Assembly (NCBI GenBank): GCA_003649715.1
Contig: QMSS01000045.1
Span: 1 to 10,025, forward strand
Source of the DNA: Thermoplasmata archaeon
Lineage (GTDB): Archaea > Thermoplasmatota > E2 > DHVEG-1
Length of the DNA stretch: 10,025 bases
Direction of reading: 5' to 3'
The translations under genes and the position numbers were made by a program. Each line of letters starts with the position of its first letter. Position 1 is the first letter of the stretch. Shown here in pieces: positions 1 through 6,104 of this stretch. The notes below the pieces were generated by a model. It was not told the DNA's origin. It worked only from the letters and a program-made list of their open reading frames with translations, and did no database searches.

Positions 1-1048
1 AACTCTCATATCCCGTGATCATAGCAAAAGAAAACATGTCTACCTGCATACCTTGTTCGTAAAACACTTGTGGTCCAGATGATGAGATGTTAAGAGACTC
101 ATTGCTCCCATCATCCACAAACAAACGTAGATGAAAACAATCCTCCAAACCAAAGTTTTGATGGACATCAGCTTTCACACTACCGCCACTACCAGCACAC
201 TCAACAGGTATCCAACCATTATCCCCCAGGTTTCCACCCACAAAAACCTCTGTCCATGCATGTGGAAAAACATTCACGCTGCCATTTCTATCTTCTTTTA
301 TCAAAAAACCTCTTATAAGACGTGCTGGTATACCTACTGCTCTGCACAATGATATATATAGATATGAGAGGTCATCGCAGTCTCCTGAGCGGAGCTCATA
401 GGTTAGATTTGCTGGCTGCGGCAATGCTTTATCCTCCTCATGTTTCTCATATCTAGTGTTTTCCTTAAGCCATATAAAAAGCATCTTGGCGACAACAAAG
501 GAGTTGTCTGTATCCAAACCATCCACTATATTCTCAGCCACAGTCTTGACCACAACATGATCCGGGTCTATGTATGTCTTATTTTCCATGGACTGCGGAT
601 GACAGTACTGATCCACCAAACCAGGATACATGAGTTTTATCTGCTTTATGGAAAAAGCTTTTTCTCCATTTAGATCAGAAACCATCAAACTCTCGGCATC
701 AACATAAATGTTTATCCCCAGCTCATAGCTGCTACTGTCGCTACTCTTTATATCCCATCTTATAAAACTGTTGTTCACCAATTCTACATGTTCATAGTCT
801 TTCTGATACAATATTTCGGCAACTGTTATGTTTCCAGATGCAACACTGGGTTTGTTGCACAAATATTTTATTTCATACTCACCAGCACCGCTGCAGCTTA
901 TGTTATAACCATATCTAAGCATATATCGGATCCTAACAGGATGAGTCTGATAAACTGTTGGAAGGTCTATCAATGATTCTATACATCCACTGCCAGCCAC
1001 CACTGCTATCAGTATAACTATGAATGCTGCAACTGTTTTTTTGCCCAT
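1..1048 (-). CDS. Transglutaminase-like lipoprotein, partial (3' end beyond left edge)
   Basis: This open frame begins at ATG 1048-1046 and reads for 349 codons without a stop to the window edge, so the C-terminus is missing. The N-terminus is MGKKT, then a hydrophobic stretch (about residues 6-18), then GSGC with Cys22. That is a plausible lipobox, so the protein is probably lipid-anchored on the outer face of the cell membrane. Residues 23 to about 150 have no recognised domain. The rest fits the transglutaminase/protease-like superfamily: GDCDDLS gives the nucleophile Cys224, FPHAWTEVFV gives His263, and WIPVE places Glu283 where the usual acidic residue (normally Asp) would stand. Family members act as cysteine peptidases or amidases, and the substrate cannot be told here. 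It starts 21 nt after the herA stop, so co-transcription with herA and dph5 is likely. No clear SD precedes the ATG. The family call is fairly sure; the role is unknown. Confidence 0.85.
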   Translation of the reverse strand, partial: MGKKTVAAFIVILIAVVAGSGCIESLIDLPTVYQTHPVRIRYMLRYGYNISCSGAGEYEIKYLCNKPSVASGNITVAEILYQKDYEHVELVNNSFIRWDIKSSDSSSYELGINIYVDAESLMVSDLNGEKAFSIKQIKLMYPGLVDQYCHPQSMENKTYIDPDHVVVKTVAENIVDGLDTDNSFVVAKMLFIWLKENTRYEKHEEDKALPQPANLTYELRSGDCDDLSYLYISLCRAVGIPARLIRGFLIKEDRNGSVNVFPHAWTEVFVGGNLGDNGWIPVECAGSGGSVKADVHQNFGLEDCFHLRLFVDDGSNESLNISSSGPQVFYEQGMQVDMFSFAMITGYES

Positions 1049-1069
1049 AAAAAAACCAAAATGTATTTT

Positions 1070-2956
1070 TTATTTTTTAATGAATAAGATTTTCTTTTTA
1101 TTTTTCATTTTTGCCGCTCTATATTTACAGACATTGTTCATCGGGCATCTTATACATTCTGGGTTTTCCATATGGCAGAATTTTTTACCAAGTCTAACCA
1201 GTGACTCCAGATATTTGTAAACATTTTCTTTCATCTTCTCTGCTTCTTTTGATAGTATACGTATTGTCTCATCCGGATCGTCTGTGGACACCCATCCCAG
1301 TCTCTTTGCTACTCTGTTTACAGTAACCGCTTTTTCTGTTGCATTAGTTTTCTTAGTGGTCTCTAACATCTCAGACATCATTGACGATGTTGGCTCCTGT
1401 TTCTTAGGAAGTGATGGTGGTGGAGGCGGTGTTCTTGGTATTTTTGATGTATATTTGTATTCATCTACCTTGTCACCATCTTTGAATATGTTTACTGATT
1501 TGCCACCATGACTGGTCTCCCGAGTACGGATCTCCGTCATTATCGGTATCTGCAGAGAAGCACCTGAGATCAATGCCACACCCACTGGTAGACGCTGTAT
1601 CTCATTGTATGTCTGACTTGTAAGTCCCTCCACAGATTGTATTATGGCTTTTAGATCATTAGGATTGGTGACCTTGAGTATGATATGCGTGTTACACTGC
1701 GATATAATGTTTTTGTCAACCTTCGCGGGTCTCTGACTCACGATACAGAGACCCATACCAAATTTTCTTCCTTCAGATGCAATAGTTCGTAACATGTTAG
1801 AAGATACAGCTGTTCCAAATCCCCTCTCGGGGCAATAGTTGTGAGCCTCCTCCACTATCAGTAGAAAAGGCGGTATTTTCCCAGCTTTACGGTCATCAAA
1901 AAGCTCTTTGGTCAGACGAGCAACCACAACATCCTGAATATCAGGTGGGACTCCACGCATGTTTATTACAGAACATTTTCCCTTCCTAACCAGTTCCTCC
2001 GTGGGGGTGCCATTTTCATGGAAAACACCTATGGAATCAAGTGACTCCAGCGAGGCTATTACATTCCATCGTGCACTGCTTTTACTACGATTAACAGCCT
2101 CTATTATATCTCTTATAGTATAAAACTGCTTGTATTCTTTTATCTCCTTGATAGCCTGATATAGAACCCCTATCTGTGGTCCTGATAGCTTTGCAGATAA
2201 CAAATCAATTATCTCTCTTGCCTCTAAATTCAAACCATTCAATGTCAGATGATTAACATTTCCACGTCCACCAAGAGGTGAGTACTCGACGATCTGATTG
2301 GGATACCCATGTGGCTTTACATTGAACTTCTTCATGTTTCTCTGCTCTTTCTTATCCTTATTTGGATGACGCAGAGAGGTGTACTCTCCATGTGTATCAA
2401 TTATAACCATCGGTATCTTCTTTTTCAACAACTCCTCAACCAAAACACCGCATGCATAGCTTTTACCACCACCGGTCTTAGCAAGTATACATATATGTTT
2501 CTGAACCAAAGAATCTATGTTTAGATACACCGGAAGATTATGTCCCTTCAACAAACCAATATATGCACCGCTCTCACTATCAGCATGCAGTCCAAGCACA
2601 TGTCTTATAAAACCCTCATCAGCACGTATTATCCTACTACCGGCCTCAAAAGGTGTACGAGGAACCTGCAAATACCCCTTACTATCCCTATATCCAATAA
2701 CATCAGCATATGCAGATAGATCACTCTCAATATATGGTATCTCACCTGTGCTAGAAAGATTTCTTGCATCATCAAAAGAAAGATCAGAATACCTTCTAAT
2801 GTCCATAACCTGAGCAAGTATATAACCCTCCTTATGAGGAGCAGCTACGTAATCAAACTTACGCAGGTTATGATCATCTACTCTAAAATTAAACTCAGTA
2901 GACCCAACGTCCCCATAGATGATCCCAACACCATTACTGTTGTTTTTCTGTTGCAT
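1070..2956 (-). CDS. herA: HerA-type DNA translocase with C-terminal endonuclease III-like FeS module
   Basis: HerA is a hexameric ATP-driven DNA translocase that works with the nuclease NurA in archaeal DNA end resection. Domains seen in the 628 residues: a HAS-barrel-like N-terminus (about 8-105); Walker A AKTGGGKS with Lys165; IIDTHGEY after strand 2 (185-192); Walker B FLLIVEEAHN with Glu369/Glu370; ASEGRKFG (393-400), which holds the likely arginine finger; and the sensor-type SQRP (407-410). The HerA core ends near residue 486. A Pro-rich linker (507-517) then leads to a module at about 541-612 ending in Cys594, Cys601, Cys604 and Cys610. That spacing, C-x6-C-x2-C-x5-C, is the endonuclease III/MutY [4Fe-4S] pattern. 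HerA proteins I know of are about 500 aa and lack this module. An in-frame GTG at 2977-2975, with AGGGGG a few bases upstream, is an alternative start adding 7 residues. No nurA gene is visible in the window. The gene lies between dph5 and the lipoprotein gene in one apparent operon. Confidence 0.95.
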   Translation of the reverse strand: MQQKNNSNGVGIIYGDVGSTEFNFRVDDHNLRKFDYVAAPHKEGYILAQVMDIRRYSDLSFDDARNLSSTGEIPYIESDLSAYADVIGYRDSKGYLQVPRTPFEAGSRIIRADEGFIRHVLGLHADSESGAYIGLLKGHNLPVYLNIDSLVQKHICILAKTGGGKSYACGVLVEELLKKKIPMVIIDTHGEYTSLRHPNKDKKEQRNMKKFNVKPHGYPNQIVEYSPLGGRGNVNHLTLNGLNLEAREIIDLLSAKLSGPQIGVLYQAIKEIKEYKQFYTIRDIIEAVNRSKSSARWNVIASLESLDSIGVFHENGTPTEELVRKGKCSVINMRGVPPDIQDVVVARLTKELFDDRKAGKIPPFLLIVEEAHNYCPERGFGTAVSSNMLRTIASEGRKFGMGLCIVSQRPAKVDKNIISQCNTHIILKVTNPNDLKAIIQSVEGLTSQTYNEIQRLPVGVALISGASLQIPIMTEIRTRETSHGGKSVNIFKDGDKVDEYKYTSKIPRTPPPPPSLPKKQEPTSSMMSEMLETTKKTNATEKAVTVNRVAKRLGWVSTDDPDETIRILSKEAEKMKENVYKYLESLVRLGKKFCHMENPECIRCPMNNVCKYRAAKMKNKKKILFIKK

Positions 2957-3007
2957 CCAAATCCCTGAATATCTCCACCTAGACCCCCTAATAACAATAA
3001 CCTATAG

Positions 3008-3817
3008 TTATAGTTTTTGTAATTTTCCAGCCAACTCTTTAGGAAGACCAGCTAACCTAACAAGAGCCTCAGCCTCCATAAAATGAAGCCTACCAGGAAC
3101 AACAATTGTATGCAAAGGATGCCCGAAATCCTGTTCTCTCAAAACACAGATCCTATCAGCTCTCAACAATGGATCAGATGACCCTGCCCGTGCAACCACA
3201 CAAACAACACTATCCTCATCAAAAACACCATCACCAACATTCCTTTCCATATCAAGCAGAATATCCATCCCCTCATTAGCGGTCATATACCTCTTCTTCT
3301 CAGCATGAATATCAAGAAAAACTAGAGTATGCAAACCCATCTCCCTATTGTTTTTGACAACATAATATGGACTTATTGGAGAATAATTCTTATCAGGAAA
3401 CACCAAGGATGTAGCTCTACCAAATTTATAACTCTGCAAACCCAGCAGACCTGGAACAGCAGTAACTATACTACTACCATGGACAATCCTTGTCCTAATA
3501 CCCTTCTCAACAGCTCTCAGACGGAGATCAACATGAGTAGTAGCAATCATTGGATCACCACATGTCAAAAAAACAGTTTTGTCCTTCAACGCAGACTTAA
3601 GAACCCTATCACCACGCTCAGCCTCATCCCTAGATAGAACCTCAATAGGTTTTCCAATAAGCCTCTCGATCCTCCCAATATTTGTACCAACTAGTTGAGA
3701 GGTATAAAACTCAGCAAAAACCCTATCACAACCCCTAATCAAACTCAGTCCCTTAACTGAAATATCCTCTTCATCATACAATCCAAGACCGACAAACACC
3801 AATTCCCCAGATGACAT
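3008..3817 (-). CDS. dph5: Diphthine synthase (SAM-dependent methyltransferase)
   Basis: Dph5 methylates the modified histidine of elongation factor 2 on the way to diphthamide, using S-adenosylmethionine; it acts in the cytoplasm. The 269 residues match the archaeal family along their whole length: VGLGLYDEEDISVKGL at the N-terminus, FAEFYTSQLVGT (35-46), LTCGDPMIATTH (84-95) for the cofactor-site loop, GLHTLVFLDI (161-170), YMTANEGMDIL (177-187) and VVARAGSSDP near 208-216. This is a tetrapyrrole-methylase fold protein of normal length. I chose ATG 3817-3815 rather than the upstream in-frame TTG at 3835, because GAGGT (complement of 3824-3828) sits 6 nt before the ATG and the family usually starts just before VFVGLGLY. 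It is the first gene of the minus-strand set with herA, about 51 nt downstream. A TATA-like element and an inverted repeat lie upstream. Confidence 0.97.
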   Translation of the reverse strand: MSSGELVFVGLGLYDEEDISVKGLSLIRGCDRVFAEFYTSQLVGTNIGRIERLIGKPIEVLSRDEAERGDRVLKSALKDKTVFLTCGDPMIATTHVDLRLRAVEKGIRTRIVHGSSIVTAVPGLLGLQSYKFGRATSLVFPDKNYSPISPYYVVKNNREMGLHTLVFLDIHAEKKRYMTANEGMDILLDMERNVGDGVFDEDSVVCVVARAGSSDPLLRADRICVLREQDFGHPLHTIVVPGRLHFMEAEALVRLAGLPKELAGKLQKL

Positions 3818-3856
3818 AATAAAACCTCTTTTCAAAAAAAATATCTAAAATACTCA

Positions 3857-3872
3857 TACAAAAATGTTTGTA
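3857..3872. promoter_or_regulatory. Inverted repeat, possible operator at dph5 transcription start
   Basis: TACAAA (3857-3862) and TTTGTA (3867-3872) are perfect inverted arms around a 4-nt spacer. They lie between the TATA-like element at 3881-3890 and the dph5 start, over the predicted transcription start. Archaeal repressors commonly bind such sites. In AT-rich DNA a 6+6 palindrome also arises by chance, so the regulatory role is an inference. Confidence 0.25.
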
Positions 3873-3880
3873 CCTAAAAG

Positions 3881-3890
3881 CTATATAATT
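3881..3890 (-). promoter_or_regulatory. TATA-like promoter element of the dph5 operon
   Basis: The minus strand reads AATTATATAG here. Transcription would be expected to start about 25 nt downstream, near 3860, giving a leader of about 40 nt before the dph5 ATG. This rests on motif and spacing only. Confidence 0.45.
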
Positions 3891-3923
3891 GGCAAAAAAT
3901 TTCTTTTTTGATTATTCCGAAAA

Positions 3924-3932
3924 TGTTTAAAA
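3924..3932 (+). promoter_or_regulatory. TATA-like element before candidate intergenic RNA
   Basis: GAAAATGTTTAAAACC (3919-3934) resembles an archaeal BRE plus TATA box, with TGTTTAAAA at its centre. Initiation would fall near 3953. No protein-coding gene follows for about 300 nt, so it may drive a non-coding RNA. The call rests on motif alone. Confidence 0.35.
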
Positions 3933-3952
3933 CCTCAAATTAGATTCCAACA

Positions 3953-4140
3953 AACAAAAAAACAAATTAATAATAGGATATTTTATTAATTGGGGGGCGA
4001 CAACTACCGGCTCTTTTCACCAATTCCACCTCACACCCAAAACACTTAGGCCCATCTACTATTCAACCCTCCCCAAACAAATTAAATCTAGGGCTATAAA
4101 TAATAGAGTCTCCACATTGTCCTTTCCAATCAGTTTTTTT
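3953..4140 (+). ncRNA. Candidate structured non-coding RNA in the dph5 divergent region
   Basis: This non-coding stretch contrasts with its AT-rich surroundings. TTGGGGGG (3990-3997) can pair with CTCCCCAA (4069-4076) to give an 8-bp stem, one pair being G-U, closing a loop of 71 nt. The 3' arm is followed at once by ACA. A second possible helix pairs TAGGCCC (4047-4053, with one bulged G) with GGGCTA (4091-4096). A TATA-like element lies about 25 nt before the proposed 5' end, and a run of seven T (4134-4140) could end the transcript. The minus strand also offers a TATA-like element (TATTTATAG, near 4092-4101) and a T-run (complement of 3956-3962), so the orientation is uncertain. I do not recognise the RNA family: it is not a tRNA, and I saw no SRP or RNase P RNA signature. 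Boundaries are approximate. Confidence 0.3.
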
Positions 4141-4208
4141 ATAAAAAGATTAATCGAAAACATCTGTGATATGCCAAAAAAAATTTTTTAGGAGGAAAAT
4201 AAGGAAAA

Positions 4209-4217
4209 GTTTAAATC
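4209..4217 (+). promoter_or_regulatory. TATA-like promoter element of the 61-aa protein gene
   Basis: GGAAAAGTTTAAATC (4203-4218ff.) looks like a BRE followed by a TATA box. Initiation would fall near 4238, giving a leader of roughly a dozen nucleotides that holds only the SD site. Confidence 0.45.
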
Positions 4218-4239
4218 ATTAGATATACATTCCCCATAA

Positions 4240-4246
4240 GGAGGTG
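4240..4246 (+). promoter_or_regulatory. Strong ribosome binding site (GGAGGTG)
   Basis: GGAGGTG is a near-perfect complement to the archaeal 16S rRNA 3' end and lies 4 nt before the ATG at 4251. It fixes the start of the 61-aa gene and suggests high expression. It is the strongest SD in the window. Confidence 0.8.
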
Positions 4247-4250
4247 TCTT

Positions 4251-4436
4251 ATGGCATACACACATGAAGGTTGGACCCTTTACACAAGGGATGTAAAGCT
4301 TAAAGGTGGGAAGACACAAACAATCTACTTCTTCAGCAAGAGAACTCCTAAGAGTGGAACACCCTGTGATCTTCCAGCTGGCTACACTGTTGGTGTAAAC
4401 AAAAGAACTGGTCTTCCATATTTGAAGAAAAAATAA
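4251..4436 (+). CDS. Conserved 61-aa protein of unknown function
   Basis: This small basic protein begins MAYTHEGWTLYTRDV and contains a central GGKTQTIYFF (19-28). It ends with PAGYTVGVNKRTGLPYLKKK, a string of turn and lysine residues. From memory, short proteins with this pattern (GG-x-x-QTIYFF ... GY-x-V ... RTGLP-x-LKKK) recur in archaea and some bacteria as hypothetical proteins. I know of no function and assign none. It has no membrane segment, signal peptide or cysteine pair for zinc; one Cys (39) is present. The gene stands alone, with its own TATA-like element, an excellent SD and a following terminator hairpin, which suggests a strongly expressed single-gene transcript. The coding call is secure. 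Confidence 0.92.
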   Translation: MAYTHEGWTLYTRDVKLKGGKTQTIYFFSKRTPKSGTPCDLPAGYTVGVNKRTGLPYLKKK

Positions 4437-4446
4437 AAAAAGAATT

Positions 4447-4479
4447 GGGGAGTCACTCTATAAAAAGTTTTATCTCCCC
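4447..4479 (+). terminator. Hairpin terminator after the 61-aa gene
   Basis: GGGGAG (4447-4452) pairs with CTCCCC (4474-4479), and an inner ATAAA/TTTAT helix extends it across an asymmetric bulge. T-rich sequence follows (TTATTATTTTTC). It begins 11 nt after the stop codon, so it probably ends this transcript before rnp4. Confidence 0.5.
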
Positions 4480-4610
4480 ATCACCTCTTATTATTTTTCA
4501 TCCCGAATGAAAAAACATCTGATTTTATAAAAAACAAGAAAACTTATGTAAACACAAGGGAAATGTATTTACCTTAAAACTGGTTTTTTTCATAGGATCG
4601 TGCTTTTTTA

Positions 4611-4943
4611 ATGTCAAGAAGAAGAAATGCACGGGAAAAAAGGATTCAGAAGCAGATAGCTAAGGGTCGTATTAGATGGCTGTTTCAGCTAGCTGAAAAA
4701 TATGCTCTCTCCGGCAGATTCGATCTATCCAATAGATATGTAGAGCTAGCTAGAAAAATCTCAATGCGATATCTAGTGCCTATCCCCAGAGGTTTTAAAC
4801 GATTTTTTTGTAAACATTGCTACAGATACCTGCTACCAGGCGTCAATTGTAGATTTAGGATTCACAGAGGAAGAATCATCATTCAATGCTTTAATTGCAG
4901 AAAATATATGCGCATCCCATTAAAACCCCATACAAAGAAATAA
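4611..4943 (+). CDS. rnp4: RNase P protein component 4 (Rpr2/Rpp21 family)
   Basis: This subunit binds the RNase P RNA, with partner Rpp29, and helps process the 5' ends of pre-tRNAs. The 110 residues show the family layout: a basic N-terminal helical part (MSRRRNAREKR, then AEKYALSGRFDLSNRYVELARKI) and a C-terminal zinc ribbon with Cys67, Cys70, Cys93 and Cys96 in FCKHC and CFNC. Between them is the conserved basic strand CRFRIHRGR. The start at ATG 4611 fits the family, although only a weak SD (AGGATCG, 4594-4600) precedes it. A TATA-like GAAAACTTATGTAAAC lies at about 4539-4554. It heads the translation block, but a 238-nt gap separates it from rps19e, so they may be separate transcripts. 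Confidence 0.95.
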   Translation: MSRRRNAREKRIQKQIAKGRIRWLFQLAEKYALSGRFDLSNRYVELARKISMRYLVPIPRGFKRFFCKHCYRYLLPGVNCRFRIHRGRIIIQCFNCRKYMRIPLKPHTKK

Positions 4944-4985
4944 AATATTTCTAAAAAATAATATTTCTGTTCTAAAAGAAAAAAA

Positions 4986-4996
4986 CTTTATAAAAT
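4986..4996 (+). promoter_or_regulatory. TATA-like element upstream of rps19e (distal)
   Basis: CTTTATAAAAT preceded by an A-rich GAAAAAAA stretch is a good archaeal promoter match. It would start RNA near 5016-5020, leaving a leader of about 160 nt before rps19e. A second candidate, CTTATATAACA, lies at 5046-5056 and would start RNA near 5078. Either could drive the S19e-to-aIF6 operon. Confidence 0.4.
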
Positions 4997-5080
4997 AATT
5001 ATAATTTTATTAATAATGGTAAAAAGAAATATGTTTTCCGCTATACTTATATAACATATCATTTATTATCCCTATCCAAA

Positions 5081-5095
5081 ACCCCCAATGGGGGT
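5081..5095. repeat. Perfect GC inverted repeat in the rps19e leader
   Basis: ACCCCC (5081-5086) and GGGGGT (5090-5095) flank an AAT loop, forming a short stable hairpin in otherwise AT-rich DNA. It sits at the predicted 5' end of the proximal rps19e transcript and spans the ATG of a 36-codon open frame. It could be a leader regulatory element; no T-run follows, so it is not an obvious terminator. Confidence 0.35.
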
Positions 5096-5198
5096 CCTCA
5101 AAAAAGAAGAGGTTTACGTATCTGAACAAAACATTAGACTTGACTTAAGAGGATATATTGATGTGAGGGAAAAGAACAAACATGACAACAGTGTATGA
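5088..5198 (+). CDS. Possible 36-aa small ORF overlapping rps19e start
   Basis: ATG 5088 opens 36 codons, beginning MGVLKKEEVYVSEQ and ending at TGA 5196-5198, 17 nt inside rps19e in another frame. The composition is protein-like, with alternating charged and hydrophobic residues (VYVSEQNIRLDL). The ATG lies about 10 nt after the predicted start of a transcript from the TATA-like element at 5046-5056, so near-leaderless translation is conceivable. No SD is visible and I recognise no family. It may equally be a chance frame in the leader. Confidence 0.22.
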   Translation: MGVLKKEEVYVSEQNIRLDLRGYIDVREKNKHDNSV

Positions 5199-5634
5199 TG
5201 TTCCAGCCAAGGATCTGATTGATGCCGTTACAAAAAAACTGCAGAGCGAAAAAGCTATTGTTCCTCCGGAGTGGAGCAGCTTTGTTAGAACAGGCATACC
5301 ACGTGAGAACCCACCAATGGAGAAAAACTGGTGGTATACCAGATGTGCCTCTATTCTTCGTAAGATATACATCAACAATGGCATTGGAGTAGAACGTTTA
5401 CGTAGCGAATACGGAGGAAAACGTGACCGAGGATCAAAACCATATCATGCCCGCAGTGGTAGCGGAGCTATTGTACGTAAAGCCCTACAGCAACTGGAAA
5501 AAGCAGGACTAGTCATGAAAATAAGAGGAAAAGGACGTGTTTTAACCCCTAAGGGCCGTTCTTTTTTAGACAACACAGCCTATGAGGTCAAACAGAGGCT
5601 GCTTAATCATTACCCAGATCTAAAAAAATATTAA
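5182..5634 (+). CDS. rps19e: 30S ribosomal protein S19e
   Basis: S19e is a small-subunit protein found in archaea and eukaryotes, needed in eukaryotes for 18S rRNA maturation. The 150 residues follow the family throughout: VYDVPAKDLIDAV at the N-terminus, IVPPEWSSFVRTG (26-38), KNWWYTRCASILRKIY (48-63), GIGVERLRSEYGG, and a winged-helix C-terminal part with GAIVRKALQQLEKAGLV and KGRVLTPKGRSFLD. The length is normal. ATG 5182 is preceded by GTGAGGG about 12 nt upstream, a rather distant SD. It opens the operon rps19e-pdcd5-rpl39e-rpl31e-eif6, a recurring archaeal order. Confidence 0.98.
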   Translation: MTTVYDVPAKDLIDAVTKKLQSEKAIVPPEWSSFVRTGIPRENPPMEKNWWYTRCASILRKIYINNGIGVERLRSEYGGKRDRGSKPYHARSGSGAIVRKALQQLEKAGLVMKIRGKGRVLTPKGRSFLDNTAYEVKQRLLNHYPDLKKY

Positions 5635-5736
5635 ATAACATAGAACAAATAGGATTCTATCCAATTCCAAAAAGATGATGAGTGATCTAAACACCTTTCA
5701 AAAAAAATTGGATGTTTATTAGAGCTTTGATGATCT

Positions 5737-6078
5737 ATGGATGATAAGGAACTGGAATACCTACGTAGAAAAAGACTGCAAGAACTGCAGCAGCAAATGC
5801 TTACACAAGAGGTACTAGATGAACAGGAGGAACAACAACGTCAAGAGATGGAAGAACAGAAAAGACATATACTACGTGCCATACTCACCTCCGAGGCACG
5901 TGAGAGGCTAAACAGGATCAAAATGGCCCGTCCGGAGTTTGGAGAAAACATTGAAAACCAACTCATAATACTTGCCCAGTCAGGAAGACTGAAAAATAAA
6001 ATAAATGATGAACAGTTACGGGAGTTACTCGCAAGGCTACTTCCAAGGAAGAGAGACATAAAGATTAGAAGAAAATAA
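5737..6078 (+). CDS. PDCD5-family DNA-binding protein
   Basis: This small helical protein belongs to the archaeal family related to human PDCD5 (also TFAR19; archaeal example MTH1615). Such proteins bind nucleic acid; their exact role in archaea is unsettled. The 113 residues show the typical pattern: a charged N-terminal helix (MDDKELEYLRRKRLQEL), a Gln/Glu-rich coiled segment (QEEQQRQEMEEQKRHIL), then the conserved core AILTSEARERLNRIKMARPE, the ENQLIILAQSGRL motif and a basic C-terminus. It follows rps19e after 102 nt and precedes rpl39e by 26 nt, its usual place in archaea. A TATA-like TGTTTATTAG (about 5711-5720) so close to the ATG leaves open a second, leaderless start of transcription. 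Confidence 0.95.
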   Translation: MDDKELEYLRRKRLQELQQQMLTQEVLDEQEEQQRQEMEEQKRHILRAILTSEARERLNRIKMARPEFGENIENQLIILAQSGRLKNKINDEQLRELLARLLPRKRDIKIRRK

Positions 6079-6104
6079 AAAAAGAAAAGAAAGGGTTAGA
6101 AAAC

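Noticed and set aside
131..976. Several plus-strand open frames of 62-77 codons opposite the lipoprotein gene
   Set aside because: They lie opposite a continuous minus-strand frame with transglutaminase motifs and have low-complexity, unrecognisable products.
2517..2813. Plus-strand 98-codon open frame inside herA
   Set aside because: It lies opposite a well-matched HerA N-terminal domain, has no SD and no recognisable protein pattern.
3329..3637. Plus-strand 102-codon open frame opposite dph5
   Set aside because: Dph5 on the minus strand is certain along its whole length; the other frame has no recognisable features.
5016..5054. 12-codon frame (MVKRNMFSAILI) at a predicted transcription start
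   Set aside because: It is too short, and its position at +1 of a guessed promoter could be chance in AT-rich sequence.
4437..5181. Possible tRNA or rRNA genes in the gaps around rnp4
   Set aside because: I found no T-loop (GTTCGA) or cloverleaf arms in either strand of these gaps.
5673..5733. ATGATGA and TTGATGA boxes suggesting a C/D box guide RNA between rps19e and pdcd5
   Set aside because: No CTGA D box is found at suitable spacing, and the second box overlaps the pdcd5 start region.
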